A stretch of 64,000 nt of DNA from Cognatiyoonia koreensis (GTDB taxonomy: Bacteria; Pseudomonadota; Alphaproteobacteria; Rhodobacterales; Rhodobacteraceae), in contig NZ_FOIZ01000001.1 of NCBI RefSeq assembly GCF_900109295.1, forward strand, positions 310,001 to 374,000, written 5' to 3'. Below the pieces are notes generated by a model, which saw only the letters and a program-made list of their open reading frames with translations, did no database searches and had not been told where the DNA came from. The first letter of the stretch is position 1. Every line of letters starts with the position of its first letter. Below, piece after piece: positions 9,331 through 18,626 of the stretch. The translations under genes and the position numbers were made by a program.

Positions 9331-10413
9331 TCAGAGGTTCCTGGCGGAGGTTTCGAAGAAAAAGCGGATCATTTCTGCGCTGGCGTCGGGCCCTTTGGGA
9401 TCAGTGTAGGACCCTTCCGGTCGACCACCTGACCAGGCATGTCCCTGTCCGTTGATTGTCCAGCTTTCGACGAAAGTGGTTCCAACCCCATCACTTGATG
9501 TGTCTCTTGTGTAAGTCCGACCTGCGGCATCACCGGCGGTCGAGGTTTCAATGCTTTGCGACGGGCCTGCGCTGCGTGCCCGCCGCGCGATGGCGTCACC
9601 GTTTGATGGGTGGACAGTCGGGTCGGCGGATCCGTGAAACAGGATTGTCCGCACGCGGTGTTCAGCGCGGATCGGATCGGGTGCGTCAAGACTGTTCCCA
9701 GCCATAGCGGCAAAGGCGGAAGGAACGTCTTTGGCCGATCCCGCCGGAAGCCCGGAATGCGCGCCGACTGCAGCGAAGACATCTGGATAAGTCTCGCCAA
9801 GGATCACCGCCATCGCCGCACCGGCGGAAAGACCTGCAACGAATGTCTGCTCTCGTGGGACAGCGTGTTCGGCACAAACTTTTTGCGTCAACGCCGCAAG
9901 GAGTGCGGGTTCCCCGCGACCGCGGCGCTGATCGCCCCGCCTGAACCAGTTCCAGCAGGTCTGCGCATTGTCACCGCGTGACTGTGCCGGGTAAATCACG
10001 ACGAACCCGTCGCGATCGGCCAGCGCGTTCATGCCGGTTCCTGCTGCAAAATCCTCGGGCGTCTGTGTGCAGCCATGCAGCATCATGACCACACCGCTGG
10101 CCCCTTGCGAGGCCGAGGCCGGGACATAAAGACGATAGCGGCGGCTGCCGGATGCACAGGTGAACGTATCATCGTTGAAAGTCGCGCCGTCCGGTACACT
10201 GATTTGTGCAGAGCGAGTCGCCATGGTCGGACCTGACAATTTCGACAGCAGAGCGTCGAGCGATGACAGGTTCGGGCCGCCTTTCTGCTGACTTCCATCT
10301 AAAGGCGATACGAGGCCATGCTGCGCAAGTGTGCGTTGGACCAGATCATTGGCAGCCGACAGCCATGCGGCATCGGTCGCCGGGCGCGTTGCGCTGACGT
10401 TGAAAAGTTTCAT
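9331..10413 (-). CDS. PHB depolymerase-family esterase
   Basis: A 360-residue alpha/beta hydrolase of the LpqC/poly(3-hydroxybutyrate) depolymerase family. The oxyanion segment MLHGCTQTP lies near residue 111, the nucleophile elbow GLSAG puts Ser196 as catalytic, an Asp in GSADPTVHP is the likely acid and the His in NGQGHAWSGG completes the triad. No Sec signal peptide is seen; the first 75 residues are an extra N-terminal segment that may be a targeting or granule-binding region. It lies between a ribbon-helix-helix gene (29 nt upstream) and the C45 hydrolase. Natural substrate not certain: polyester, feruloyl ester or acetyl ester are all possible in this family. Confidence 0.85.
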   Translation of the reverse strand: MKLFNVSATRPATDAAWLSAANDLVQRTLAQHGLVSPLDGSQQKGGPNLSSLDALLSKLSGPTMATRSAQISVPDGATFNDDTFTCASGSRRYRLYVPASASQGASGVVMMLHGCTQTPEDFAAGTGMNALADRDGFVVIYPAQSRGDNAQTCWNWFRRGDQRRGRGEPALLAALTQKVCAEHAVPREQTFVAGLSAGAAMAVILGETYPDVFAAVGAHSGLPAGSAKDVPSAFAAMAGNSLDAPDPIRAEHRVRTILFHGSADPTVHPSNGDAIARRARSAGPSQSIETSTAGDAAGRTYTRDTSSDGVGTTFVESWTINGQGHAWSGGRPEGSYTDPKGPDASAEMIRFFFETSARNL

Positions 10414-10442
10414 GGTTTTTCCTTTGTTATGTGTGTGGCGAC

Positions 10443-10859
10443 TTATTTGATGCGGTCGCCAAGGGCCTTTTTGACGTCTTGGCTGGCCTGCAATGCCCCC
10501 AGCACGGTGATCGACCCGATGGTTTGAAGCGCGAGCTCTGGTGTGACGTCGGCATCAATCCTTGCCAGTCCGACGACCTTGACGTGAAGCACCTCGCCTG
10601 CATCCCGCAACGCTTCGAGATCGGCGACAGTATAGTCCCGCAGACCAAGCTCCATCGTGTGCCGGTCCAGCGACTTGCTGACAATCTCGTCCTGACGTTC
10701 CAACTGGTTGCGGATCGCCGTGCGGATCAGATCGCTTCGGTTCGAATAGAACCCTTCCTGCACCAAAAGATCGATGCGGCCGAGGTCCACAAAGCCAAGA
10801 TTGATCGTGATTTTTTCGTTTTCGGGCTGCTTGTCGCGCAGGTGTGTTACATTGCTCAT
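10443..10859 (-). CDS. CopG-type ribbon-helix-helix protein
   Basis: About 138 residues. The N-terminal half (KITINLGFVDLGRIDLLVQEG, then SNRSDLIRTAIRNQLE) matches a ribbon-helix-helix DNA-binding domain at about residues 17-56. The remainder, including a hydrophobic segment GEVLHVKVVGLARIDADV, is not recognised. ATG at 10859 is favoured over the ATG at 10865 because GGAG lies 7 nt before it. It is first in a likely three-gene operon with the esterase and C45 hydrolase, so it may regulate them. No toxin gene of a CopG-type toxin-antitoxin pair is adjacent. Confidence 0.7.
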   Translation of the reverse strand: MSNVTHLRDKQPENEKITINLGFVDLGRIDLLVQEGFYSNRSDLIRTAIRNQLERQDEIVSKSLDRHTMELGLRDYTVADLEALRDAGEVLHVKVVGLARIDADVTPELALQTIGSITVLGALQASQDVKKALGDRIK

Positions 10860-10964
10860 CCGCATTCTCCATCTCTATGGATGTTATATGGATGGTAATT
10901 GGCGCAGAGCAACGGCAAATCTTGCTGACCTTGCGTAAGCCCGTGGTGCGTCACGGGGGATGCA

Positions 10965-12362
10965 TCACGACGCCACGCTCAGGTGCCCGCCGTGATTTTG
11001 TGATTGTACGTTATCGCGCGGCCACCGGACAAAAATCATGGCCTCACCTGCGATATCGTTGGTGGTGATCGCCTTTGCCAGATCGGAAAGCGCGCAAGAG
11101 ATCAGGGTCTGACCCTTGCGTTGCGCCTTTGCTACGACCTGCACATCAAAGGCGACGTCCGGGTGTTGCAGGGTGAGCGTGTCGACGATGCTTGGGGCCA
11201 AGCCGACCGCCATGTAAAGTGCGACGCAGGTGCCCGGTGTGATGCCCTTGATCTGATCGGGGATCGCATAGCCGTCCTTGCGATGTCCGGTCGTCAGCAC
11301 CACCGTTTCGATCACGCCGCGATCGGTCAGGCTTTGGCCGGCACTTGCCGCGGCGGCGCAGGCAGCGGTCACGCCGGGGACGATTTCAACGGGAATACCG
11401 TCGGCGCGCAAGGCGTCCATTTCTTCTGTGCTGCGCCCGAACACACCGGGATCGCCGCATTTCAGACGCACAACGCGCTGCCCGCGTTTGGCCGCAGCGA
11501 CCAGCGTTTGGGTGATTTTTTCTTGCGGCCAACTGTGACAACCCGGTGCTTTGCCAACATAGACCCGCTCTGCGTCGCGGCGGGCCAATTCAAGGATTTC
11601 GGGATCGAGCAAGCGGTCGTAGTAGATCACATCGGCCTCTTGCAGGCGTTGGACGCCGCGCAGCGTGATGAGGTCTTTTGCGCCGGGGCCCGCACCGACG
11701 AGGCTGACGCAGCCGCCATGTGATGTGCCGAATTCGCCGGTGTCGATGGCTGTCTTGATCAGCTTTGCTGCGTCCCGCTCGGCCCCGCTGGTGAACATGC
11801 GGCGGGGCGTGTCGTTGAAGACCCATCGCCACAGATCGCGCCGTGCGCGCGGGGCAAGCCGCGCGGCCGCCGCGTGACGCAGACGGCCCGCCAACGCCGC
11901 GAGGTCGCCCAGACGCGGTTCCAGTGTTTCTTCCAGCTTGGTCTTGATCTGGCGCGCCAGGACGGGTGCCGTGCCTTCCGTGCCGATGGCCACGACAACC
12001 GGATCACGGTCCACAATGGACGGCGTGAGTGCGTCGCAAAGGTCTGGTTGGTCGACCACGTTGACCGTCGCTCCTGCGGCTTTGGCCAGCGCATGCAGCG
12101 CCATATCCAGCCCCGGGCAGCCGGTTGCGACGAAGACCAGCGCTGTGTCGGCAAAGCTGGCGGGTGTGATCGGTCCAGCCCGATGCGTCACGCGCCCTGC
12201 CGCCGCAAGGTCCGCCAGTTCTGGGTCCAATTCCTGTGCCAGTACCTCGATCTGCGCCTCTGTCTTCAGGATCAGGCGTGCCTTTTGCGCGGCCTGTTCA
12301 CCGCCGCCTGCGATGACAACGCGGCGTCCGGCCATTTGCAGGAACATGGGAAAGGTTTTCAT
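10965..12362 (-). CDS. cysG: Siroheme synthase (precorrin-2 dehydrogenase/ferrochelatase + uroporphyrinogen-III methyltransferase)
   Basis: A bifunctional enzyme of about 465 residues that makes siroheme for the NirB subunit of nitrite reductase. The N-terminal third holds the NAD-binding motif VIAGGGEQAAQKA and the dehydrogenase/chelatase module. The C-terminal part from about residue 215 begins VSLVGAGPGAKDLITLRGV and contains the SUMT motifs (YYDRLL; RLKCGDPGVFGR). MKTFPMF at 12362 is the natural start; its ATG overlaps the TGA of the preceding TrpD2-like gene. It is the last gene of the nitrate assimilation operon, which fits its role in cofactor supply. Confidence 0.93.
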   Translation of the reverse strand: MKTFPMFLQMAGRRVVIAGGGEQAAQKARLILKTEAQIEVLAQELDPELADLAAAGRVTHRAGPITPASFADTALVFVATGCPGLDMALHALAKAAGATVNVVDQPDLCDALTPSIVDRDPVVVAIGTEGTAPVLARQIKTKLEETLEPRLGDLAALAGRLRHAAAARLAPRARRDLWRWVFNDTPRRMFTSGAERDAAKLIKTAIDTGEFGTSHGGCVSLVGAGPGAKDLITLRGVQRLQEADVIYYDRLLDPEILELARRDAERVYVGKAPGCHSWPQEKITQTLVAAAKRGQRVVRLKCGDPGVFGRSTEEMDALRADGIPVEIVPGVTAACAAAASAGQSLTDRGVIETVVLTTGHRKDGYAIPDQIKGITPGTCVALYMAVGLAPSIVDTLTLQHPDVAFDVQVVAKAQRKGQTLISCALSDLAKAITTNDIAGEAMIFVRWPRDNVQSQNHGGHLSVAS

Positions 12363-13294
12363 GCGGAAAGGCTTTCTGTCTGGTGGCGGGCATCCCAAAG
12401 GGCGCGCGCCATATGATCGGCGTCGGTCAGGGTCGGTGCGGCCTTAAGGGCGAAAAGCGCAAGGGCGGCGGTGCCGGTGACGGTCGCGATGGCGAACGCA
12501 TCTTCTACTGCCCCGTGCCAAAGGCCGCGCAAGTCAACGTCCTTGCCTGCCTCGTGCAGGCGGCGGGCATCGTGCAGCAGGGCCCCGGCGGTGTCCTTGG
12601 TATGGGCACCGTCGCGCAGCCCGTAGACGGCGATTTCCTTGGAAGGGTGGCGTTCGAATTCGCCTCCACCGCCCTTGATGATCGCAAGGTCGCGCTGGCC
12701 GAGCAGGTCGGCGGCCTGCGCTTGCAGGCTCCGGTAGGATGGGTGGAACACACCCTGCACGCTGACAAGCGCCTGCGAGGGATTCCACATTCGCAACACC
12801 GTGTTGAAACAGGACCGCAGACCAAGGGTGTCGCGTAAATTCAGCAAGCTGAACGCAACCGGGCTGAGCATCTCTAGGCGCGTATATGTCACACCCGGTC
12901 CGGCGAATGCGATGGCCTCGCGCACCGAGGCGCTGGCCGCCTGATGCGAATTCCAGCCGTGCATCGACACACGGTATCCCGCTTGCGCCACCAGCCGCGC
13001 CGCAAGAAGAAACAGCGGTGCGCCACGACTGCGCCCTGCGGCATAGGACGGCCAGTCAAGGTCTGCGGCGGGCAGTTTGCCCGACACGTGGGTCCGCAAT
13101 GCAGCGGTGAATCCTGCGATTTCTTCCGGTGTTTCACCGCGCAGGCGCAGCACCATGAGGAGCGCGCCAATCGCTTCTGGCGCGGCGTTGCCTTGCAGGA
13201 TAAGCGCCATTGCCTCTTGTGCCTCTGGCAGGGTCAGGGGCCGCGCACGGCCGGTGCCGCGCGCTACGATGCGAACAAAGGGTGCGAGGCTCAT
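12359..13294 (-). CDS. TrpD2/YbiB-like protein of the phosphoribosyltransferase-3 fold
   Basis: About 311 residues. The N-terminal helical domain (LTLPEAQEAMALILQGNAAPEAIGALL...GFTAALR) is that of anthranilate phosphoribosyltransferase-type proteins, and a glycine-rich loop IIKGGGGEFERHPSKE corresponds to their catalytic region. The PRPP-binding GTGGD motif of TrpD is absent (the region reads AAGRSRGAPLFLLAA), so it is not a tryptophan-pathway enzyme. E. coli YbiB/TrpD2 binds nucleic acid; whether this one does is unknown. It is locked into the nitrate operon: ATG at 13294 overlaps the nasA stop and its own stop overlaps the cysG start. Confidence 0.75.
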   Translation of the reverse strand: MSLAPFVRIVARGTGRARPLTLPEAQEAMALILQGNAAPEAIGALLMVLRLRGETPEEIAGFTAALRTHVSGKLPAADLDWPSYAAGRSRGAPLFLLAARLVAQAGYRVSMHGWNSHQAASASVREAIAFAGPGVTYTRLEMLSPVAFSLLNLRDTLGLRSCFNTVLRMWNPSQALVSVQGVFHPSYRSLQAQAADLLGQRDLAIIKGGGGEFERHPSKEIAVYGLRDGAHTKDTAGALLHDARRLHEAGKDVDLRGLWHGAVEDAFAIATVTGTAALALFALKAAPTLTDADHMARALWDARHQTESLSA

Positions 13295-15867
13295 TCGGCG
13301 GCCATCGGCATCGATGCCCCGGTAATGAGTGATTTGAGCTCGGGTTTGCAGGACCCGCAATTCGTGCCCGCGCAGGTCGCCCCCCCAAGGGCTGCGACGG
13401 AATTGGCACCAGCAGCGATGGCCGTCATCAGCGTGTTGCGCCCGACATTGAAGCAGGCGCAAACCGTTGCGCCGGGGTCGGGCCGGTTGGCAGCGTTGCG
13501 ACCAGCAAGTGCGGCAAGCGGGGGTGTTTGGGTGCCGATCACGCTGATGATTGCGTTTCGGGCTAAGACGACGGGACGAGGCGCAACAAACAAGAGCGCC
13601 TCGATCACGCCTCCCTGTATGAGGGCGATGCGGGTGGTCCCACTGGCCAGATCGGTCTGGATCGACGTTTCTGCGCTGGGCAGGCCCGCCAGCGTTTTGG
13701 CTTCAGCCTCCCAGTCAGCAGGCGTTTTGCGCGCCGCCAGTTCCACCTGCCAGCCGGTGGCGGTAGGGGCCACGGCGGCATAGGGTGTCTGCGGCAAAGG
13801 CTGGTGACGGCACGCGAGAAACCCGTACCACGCCGCGCGGTAGACCTGCGCTGTGACCGCACCGGACTTGAGCGCGGGCTGGCCTGAAACGGGATCGACC
13901 ACAGCGGACGTCACGCTGTTGATCGTGCCACGCTTGGCGCGTTGGCGCGTCCAATGCATCGGTGCGAATAACTGCCCACGCGGGCCACGATCGGTGATGA
14001 ATGCGCGCAATAGTGCTGAGCCATTGGGGCTTTCAACCCTGATGATCGTCCCCGCGCCAGCGCCCAATGCGATTGCGTCGGCGGGGTGTATTTCGACATA
14101 GGGTTCGGCAAGGTGCGCACTGAGCCGTTGGGATTTCCCCGTGCGTGTCATGGTGTGCCATTGGTCGCGGTTGCGGCCCGTGTTCAGGGCAAACCTTGGC
14201 TTGGACAATTGCGGCGATGTAACAGCGATCATCCGTGCTTTGCCGTCGGGATGATAGAACTGCCCGTCGGCGAAAAAGCGATGAGCGTTGCGTGGCCATT
14301 GGGTCGGGATCATTTCGGCATAATCGACGTCTGCGAAGATGCTCAGATCAAGGTCGCGCGGGGTCGCCGACAGCGCGGTATCAAGGGCAACATATTCCGC
14401 AAAGATGTCGGCAGGTGATTGATAGGCGAAGGCGTTCCCAAATCCCATCCGTGCGGCCACATCGCTGATGATCCGCCAGTCGGGCCGCGCGTCACCCGGT
14501 GTTTTTAGAAAGGCCCGCTGGCGTGAAATGCGACGTTCGGAATTGGTCACGGTGCCGTCTTTTTCGCCCCAACCCGCTGCCGGCAAAAGGACGTCGGCAA
14601 TGGCGTTTGTGTCGGTCTTTTCGATGATGTCCGAGGTCACGACGAACGGCACACGCGCAATCGCTTCGGCCACGCTATCGGCATCGGGCAGGGACACGGC
14701 GGGGTTTGTCGACATCACCCAGAGCGCTTTGATCTTGCCGTCTGCGCAGGCCTGAAACAGATCAACCGCTTTCAGCCCCGATTTGGTGCAGATCGTCGGG
14801 CTGTCCCAGAAATCCTGCACGGCAGCGCGGTGGTCTGCGTTCTCGATCTCAAGATGGTTGGCCAGCATATTGGCCAATCCCCCAACCTCGCGCCCGCCCA
14901 TGGCGTTAGGCTGACCGGTGACGGAAAACGGACCGCAGCCCGCGCGCCCGATCCGCCCCGTCGCGAGGTGGCAGTTCAGGATCGCGTTGACCTTGTCGGT
15001 GCCGCAGGACGATTGATTGACCCCTTGGGAATAGACGGTAACGACCTTATCAGTACGGGCGAAAAGGTCGAAAAAGCGGGTCAGATCCTCTTGGGGCAAG
15101 CCGGTATCGGCAGGGTCTGACAAGCGTGCCGCCGCGATGGTCTCGGCCATGCCATTTACGTGGGCGGCGGTGAACGATGCGTCCAGCGCGCCGGTATTGG
15201 CAAGATGCGCCAGCAAACCGTTGAACAGCGCGATATCCCCGTCGGGGGCAATCTGCAGATGCAGATCGGCCAGATCGGTCGTCGCGGTTCGGCGCGGGTC
15301 AACGTTCACGACTTGCAGGTCGGGCCGTGACTCTTTCGCGGCGGCAATGCGTTGATACAACACCGGATGACACCAGGCGAGGTTCGATCCCACGAGAACG
15401 ATCAGATCCGCCTGCTCAAGATCCTCATAGGTGCCGGGGACCGTGTCGGTGCCAAATGCACGTTTATGACCTGCGACCGACGACGCCATGCAAAGCCGCG
15501 AATTGGTATCGATATTGGCCGCGCCGATAAAGCCTTTCATCAGCTTGTTGGCGACGTAATAATCTTCGGTCAGCAACTGGCCAGAGGCGTAGAAGGCGAC
15601 GCTTTCGGGGCCGTATTCAGCGATTGCCGCGCTGAATTTGGCGGCGACGAGATCAAGGGCGCTGTCCCAGTCAGTGGTTTTGCCGTTCACCATGGGCCGC
15701 AAAAGCCGCCCGTCCAGATCAGTCGTTTCGCCCAAGGCGGCCCCCTTGGAACAGAGCCGCCCGAAATTGGCAGGATGGGCGGGATCGCCCTTGATCGTGC
15801 CGTCCGCGCCAGCAAGCACGCCGCAGCCCACGCCGCAATAAGGGCAGGTGGTGCGGGTCAGCGTCAT
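13291..15867 (-). CDS. nasA: Assimilatory nitrate reductase catalytic subunit
   Basis: An 858-residue cytoplasmic molybdenum enzyme that reduces nitrate to nitrite. The N-terminus carries the [4Fe-4S] ligands C8, C11, C15 and C39 (TTCPYCGVGCG...LCSKG). The molybdopterin-binding body follows (GSNLAWCHPVLYQR; QGVNQSSCGTDK). The last 100 residues form a BFD-like [2Fe-2S] domain (VCACFNVGRN...GTNCGSCKPEL), as in NasA of other alphaproteobacteria and Klebsiella. No separate flavoprotein electron-transfer subunit (nasC) is present in this cluster, so electrons may come from ferredoxin or NirB. Start overlaps nirD by 4 nt. Confidence 0.96.
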   Translation of the reverse strand: MTLTRTTCPYCGVGCGVLAGADGTIKGDPAHPANFGRLCSKGAALGETTDLDGRLLRPMVNGKTTDWDSALDLVAAKFSAAIAEYGPESVAFYASGQLLTEDYYVANKLMKGFIGAANIDTNSRLCMASSVAGHKRAFGTDTVPGTYEDLEQADLIVLVGSNLAWCHPVLYQRIAAAKESRPDLQVVNVDPRRTATTDLADLHLQIAPDGDIALFNGLLAHLANTGALDASFTAAHVNGMAETIAAARLSDPADTGLPQEDLTRFFDLFARTDKVVTVYSQGVNQSSCGTDKVNAILNCHLATGRIGRAGCGPFSVTGQPNAMGGREVGGLANMLANHLEIENADHRAAVQDFWDSPTICTKSGLKAVDLFQACADGKIKALWVMSTNPAVSLPDADSVAEAIARVPFVVTSDIIEKTDTNAIADVLLPAAGWGEKDGTVTNSERRISRQRAFLKTPGDARPDWRIISDVAARMGFGNAFAYQSPADIFAEYVALDTALSATPRDLDLSIFADVDYAEMIPTQWPRNAHRFFADGQFYHPDGKARMIAVTSPQLSKPRFALNTGRNRDQWHTMTRTGKSQRLSAHLAEPYVEIHPADAIALGAGAGTIIRVESPNGSALLRAFITDRGPRGQLFAPMHWTRQRAKRGTINSVTSAVVDPVSGQPALKSGAVTAQVYRAAWYGFLACRHQPLPQTPYAAVAPTATGWQVELAARKTPADWEAEAKTLAGLPSAETSIQTDLASGTTRIALIQGGVIEALLFVAPRPVVLARNAIISVIGTQTPPLAALAGRNAANRPDPGATVCACFNVGRNTLMTAIAAGANSVAALGGATCAGTNCGSCKPELKSLITGASMPMAAE

Positions 15868-16199
15868 GCCGCGACCCGTGCGCGCAGGAAGGTGCGATCC
15901 AGCAGAATGCGCCCGTTATCGACGCGGGCAGGGTAGGTGGCCACCTGTCCGTCATCGCCCCCCTGCGCCTGTCCTGTCTCAAGCGATATCACCCAGTTGT
16001 GCAGTGGGCAGGTCACCGATTTGCCGTGCACGATCCCTTCGGCCAATGGCCCGGCCTTATGCGGACAGGCGTTGTCCAACGCGAAAACCTCATCCTCGGC
16101 GGTGCGGAACACGGCGACACAGCCAAGGGCAGTCTTTATCATGCGTGCACCGCGTCGGGGCACCTCTGACAGCGGGGCGATGTCGATCCAGTCGGTCAT
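15864..16199 (-). CDS. nirD: Nitrite reductase small subunit, Rieske type
   Basis: A 111-residue Rieske-fold partner of NirB in NAD(P)H-dependent nitrite reduction to ammonium. Unlike many NirD proteins that have lost the cluster ligands, this one keeps both pairs: CPHKAG (Cys-x-His) and CPLHNW (Cys-x-x-His). It should therefore be able to hold a [2Fe-2S] centre. It overlaps nirB upstream and nasA downstream by 4 nt each. Confidence 0.95.
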   Translation of the reverse strand: MTDWIDIAPLSEVPRRGARMIKTALGCVAVFRTAEDEVFALDNACPHKAGPLAEGIVHGKSVTCPLHNWVISLETGQAQGGDDGQVATYPARVDNGRILLDRTFLRARVAA

Positions 16200-18622
16200 T
16201 CTGCGGCCTCCAGTGAAAGGTTGGCAAGGGTGCGGTAGCTGTCTGCCTTTGTCTGGGTGTGTTCCGCCCAGGGATCTTTACGGTAAATCGACTGGCTTAG
16301 CTCGAACCGGTCCACCAATGCGTCCTGCTCGGTTTCGATGCGGGCCTTGATCCAGTCCAGACCGACCTTGGCCATCCACTTGTATATCCGGTCCAGATAC
16401 TTGGCGTTTTCGCGGTAAAGCTGGGTGACTGCCTTGATCACGTTGATCGCCTCTTGTTCGGTCGCGACCTGCATCAGCAGTTCGGTTTCCTTGACGTCCA
16501 TGCCCGCAGCGCCACCGATGCTGACCTGATAGCCGCTGTCGACACAGACAACGCCGATGTCCTTGCACGTCGCCTCGGCGCAATTGCGCGGGCAACCGGA
16601 CACGGCAAGTTTGAGCTTGTGTGGGGTCCACGATCCCCAAAGCTCTTTTTCGAGCTTTATGCCAAGGCCGGTGCTGTCCTGGGTGCCAAAGCGGCAATGA
16701 TCGGTGCCAACGCAGGTTTTCACCGTGCGCAGCCCTTTGGAATAGGCGTGGCCCGACACCATACCCGCCGCGTTCAGATCGGCCCAGATGTTGGGCAGGT
16801 CTTCACTTTTTACCCCAAGCAGATCGATCCGCTGGCCCCCCGTCACTTTGACCGTCGGGACCATGTATTTGTCGGCGGCATCGGCAATCGCGCGCAATTC
16901 GTTCGCGGTGGTGATCCCACCCCACATGCGCGGCACGACACTGAATGTGCCGTCCTTCTGGATGTTGGCGTGTTTGCGTTCGTTGATGAACCGGCTTTGC
17001 GGGTCGTCGCGATATTCCAGCGGCCAATCGGCGAGCAGGTAGAAGTTCAGCGCCGGGCGGCAGACGTGGCAGCCGCAGGAGGTTTTCCAGCCGCATTCCT
17101 GCCAGACCGCGGGCATCGAGGTAAGCCGCCGTGATTTGATCATGCGCCGCACGTCTTCATGGGTCATATCCGTGCAGCCGCAGACCGTGGCAGCGGCGGG
17201 AATGACGAATTCATCGCCCAGCGTGGCGGCCAGCACCTGTTCGACAAGCCCGGTGCAGGTTCCGCAAGACGCGCTTGCCTTGGTTGTGGACTTGATCGCA
17301 CCCAGATCAGAGGCACCCGCCGCGATGGCGTCTTCGATTTGGCCTTTGCAGATACCGTTGCAGCCACAGATCTCCGCATCACGCGGTAAGGCTGCAACAG
17401 CTGCTAAAGGGTCCAGGGGGGTCCCCCCTTGATAGGCGGGCCCAAAGATCAGCGTATCGCGCATGTCCGCAATGTCGGTTTTGTCGCGGATCAGCCCGAA
17501 GAACCAGTTGCTGTCGTTGGTGTCGCCATACATGACCGCGCCGATCACCACGTTGTCTTCGATCACCAACCGGCGGTAGACGCCACGTGCGGGATCGCGG
17601 AACACGATATCCTCGCGGCCGTCGCCTTCGGCAAAATCCCCGGCACTGAAAAGATCGCAGCCCGTCACCTTGAGCTTTGTTGCCAGTTCCTTGGAGACGA
17701 AGGCATCGCCATGTCCCAGCAGCGATTTCGCCACGACCTTGGCCTGATCATAAAGCGGTGCGACAAGGCCAAACAACTGCCCGTCAAATTCCACGCATTC
17801 GCCAACCGCAAAAATATCCGGGTCAGAGGTTTGGAGTTGTGCGTTCACCTCAACGCCGCGGGCAACTTCCAGCCCGGCATCAGTTGCAAGCCGTGTTTCC
17901 GGGCGGATACCGACAGCCATGACCACCAGATCGGCCTCAAGCACGGTTTTGTCCTCTAGCAACACCGCCTCGACATGGGTCTCACCCAGTATCGCGGACG
18001 TCGACGCTTTGCAGATGACCTTGACGCCCTTGTCCTGCAGATCGCGGCGCAGCAAGAAAGCCGCGCTTTCATCCAGTTGGCGTTCCATCAGGTGGCCCAT
18101 CAGGTGCAGTACGGTTACCTCCATTCCGCGTTCGGCCAGCCCCGCGGCGGCCTCTAGCCCCAAGAGCCCGCCACCGATGACAACGGCCTTGCCACCCTTG
18201 GCGGCGGCCTTGATCATCGCGTTGGTGTCATCAAGGTCGCGGTAGGTGATGACGCCCTGCAGATCCTTGCCCGGCACCGGAATGATAAAAGGCGCTGACC
18301 CCGTGGCAATCAGCAGCTTGTCATAAGGCACCGTGCCGTTCTGGCCCGTGACCGTTTTCGCTGCGCGATCAATCGCCACCACATGTTCGCCAAAGCGGCA
18401 GGTTATGTCATTTTCCGTATACCAGCCGTCATCGTGGGTCACGATATCGGCATAGGTCTTTTCCCCCGATAGAACCGGCGAGAGCATGATGCGGTTGTAG
18501 TTTCCGCGTGCCTCTGCATTGAAAAGGGTGATGTCATAAGCATCGCGGTCTTGTTCCAGAAGGTGCTCCAACACCCGACCGGAAGCCATTCCGGCACCAA
18601 TGACGACAAGGTTCTGTTTCAT
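16196..18622 (-). CDS. nirB: Nitrite reductase (NAD(P)H) large subunit
   Basis: About 808 residues. Order of domains: FAD-binding (VVIGAGMASGRVLEHL, residues 5-20), NADH-binding (AVVIGGGLLGLEAAAGLAERG), two BFD-type cysteine sets around residues 420-510 (CGCNGICKG; CGCTDM; CGCHVCRP), then the sulfite/nitrite reductase half with the siroheme/[4Fe-4S] ligands TCVGTDHCRFG and SGCPRNCAEATC. It performs the six-electron reduction of nitrite to ammonium. Start is ATG 18622, just after the ATPase gene (stop at 18627). cysG at the end of the operon supplies siroheme. Confidence 0.96.
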   Translation of the reverse strand: MKQNLVVIGAGMASGRVLEHLLEQDRDAYDITLFNAEARGNYNRIMLSPVLSGEKTYADIVTHDDGWYTENDITCRFGEHVVAIDRAAKTVTGQNGTVPYDKLLIATGSAPFIIPVPGKDLQGVITYRDLDDTNAMIKAAAKGGKAVVIGGGLLGLEAAAGLAERGMEVTVLHLMGHLMERQLDESAAFLLRRDLQDKGVKVICKASTSAILGETHVEAVLLEDKTVLEADLVVMAVGIRPETRLATDAGLEVARGVEVNAQLQTSDPDIFAVGECVEFDGQLFGLVAPLYDQAKVVAKSLLGHGDAFVSKELATKLKVTGCDLFSAGDFAEGDGREDIVFRDPARGVYRRLVIEDNVVIGAVMYGDTNDSNWFFGLIRDKTDIADMRDTLIFGPAYQGGTPLDPLAAVAALPRDAEICGCNGICKGQIEDAIAAGASDLGAIKSTTKASASCGTCTGLVEQVLAATLGDEFVIPAAATVCGCTDMTHEDVRRMIKSRRLTSMPAVWQECGWKTSCGCHVCRPALNFYLLADWPLEYRDDPQSRFINERKHANIQKDGTFSVVPRMWGGITTANELRAIADAADKYMVPTVKVTGGQRIDLLGVKSEDLPNIWADLNAAGMVSGHAYSKGLRTVKTCVGTDHCRFGTQDSTGLGIKLEKELWGSWTPHKLKLAVSGCPRNCAEATCKDIGVVCVDSGYQVSIGGAAGMDVKETELLMQVATEQEAINVIKAVTQLYRENAKYLDRIYKWMAKVGLDWIKARIETEQDALVDRFELSQSIYRKDPWAEHTQTKADSYRTLANLSLEAAE

Positions 18623-18626
18623 GGTC

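Noticed and set aside
11004..11723. Plus-strand open frame of 239 residues within cysG
   Set aside because: Shadow frame opposite a recognised siroheme synthase; no ribosome site and no family resemblance.
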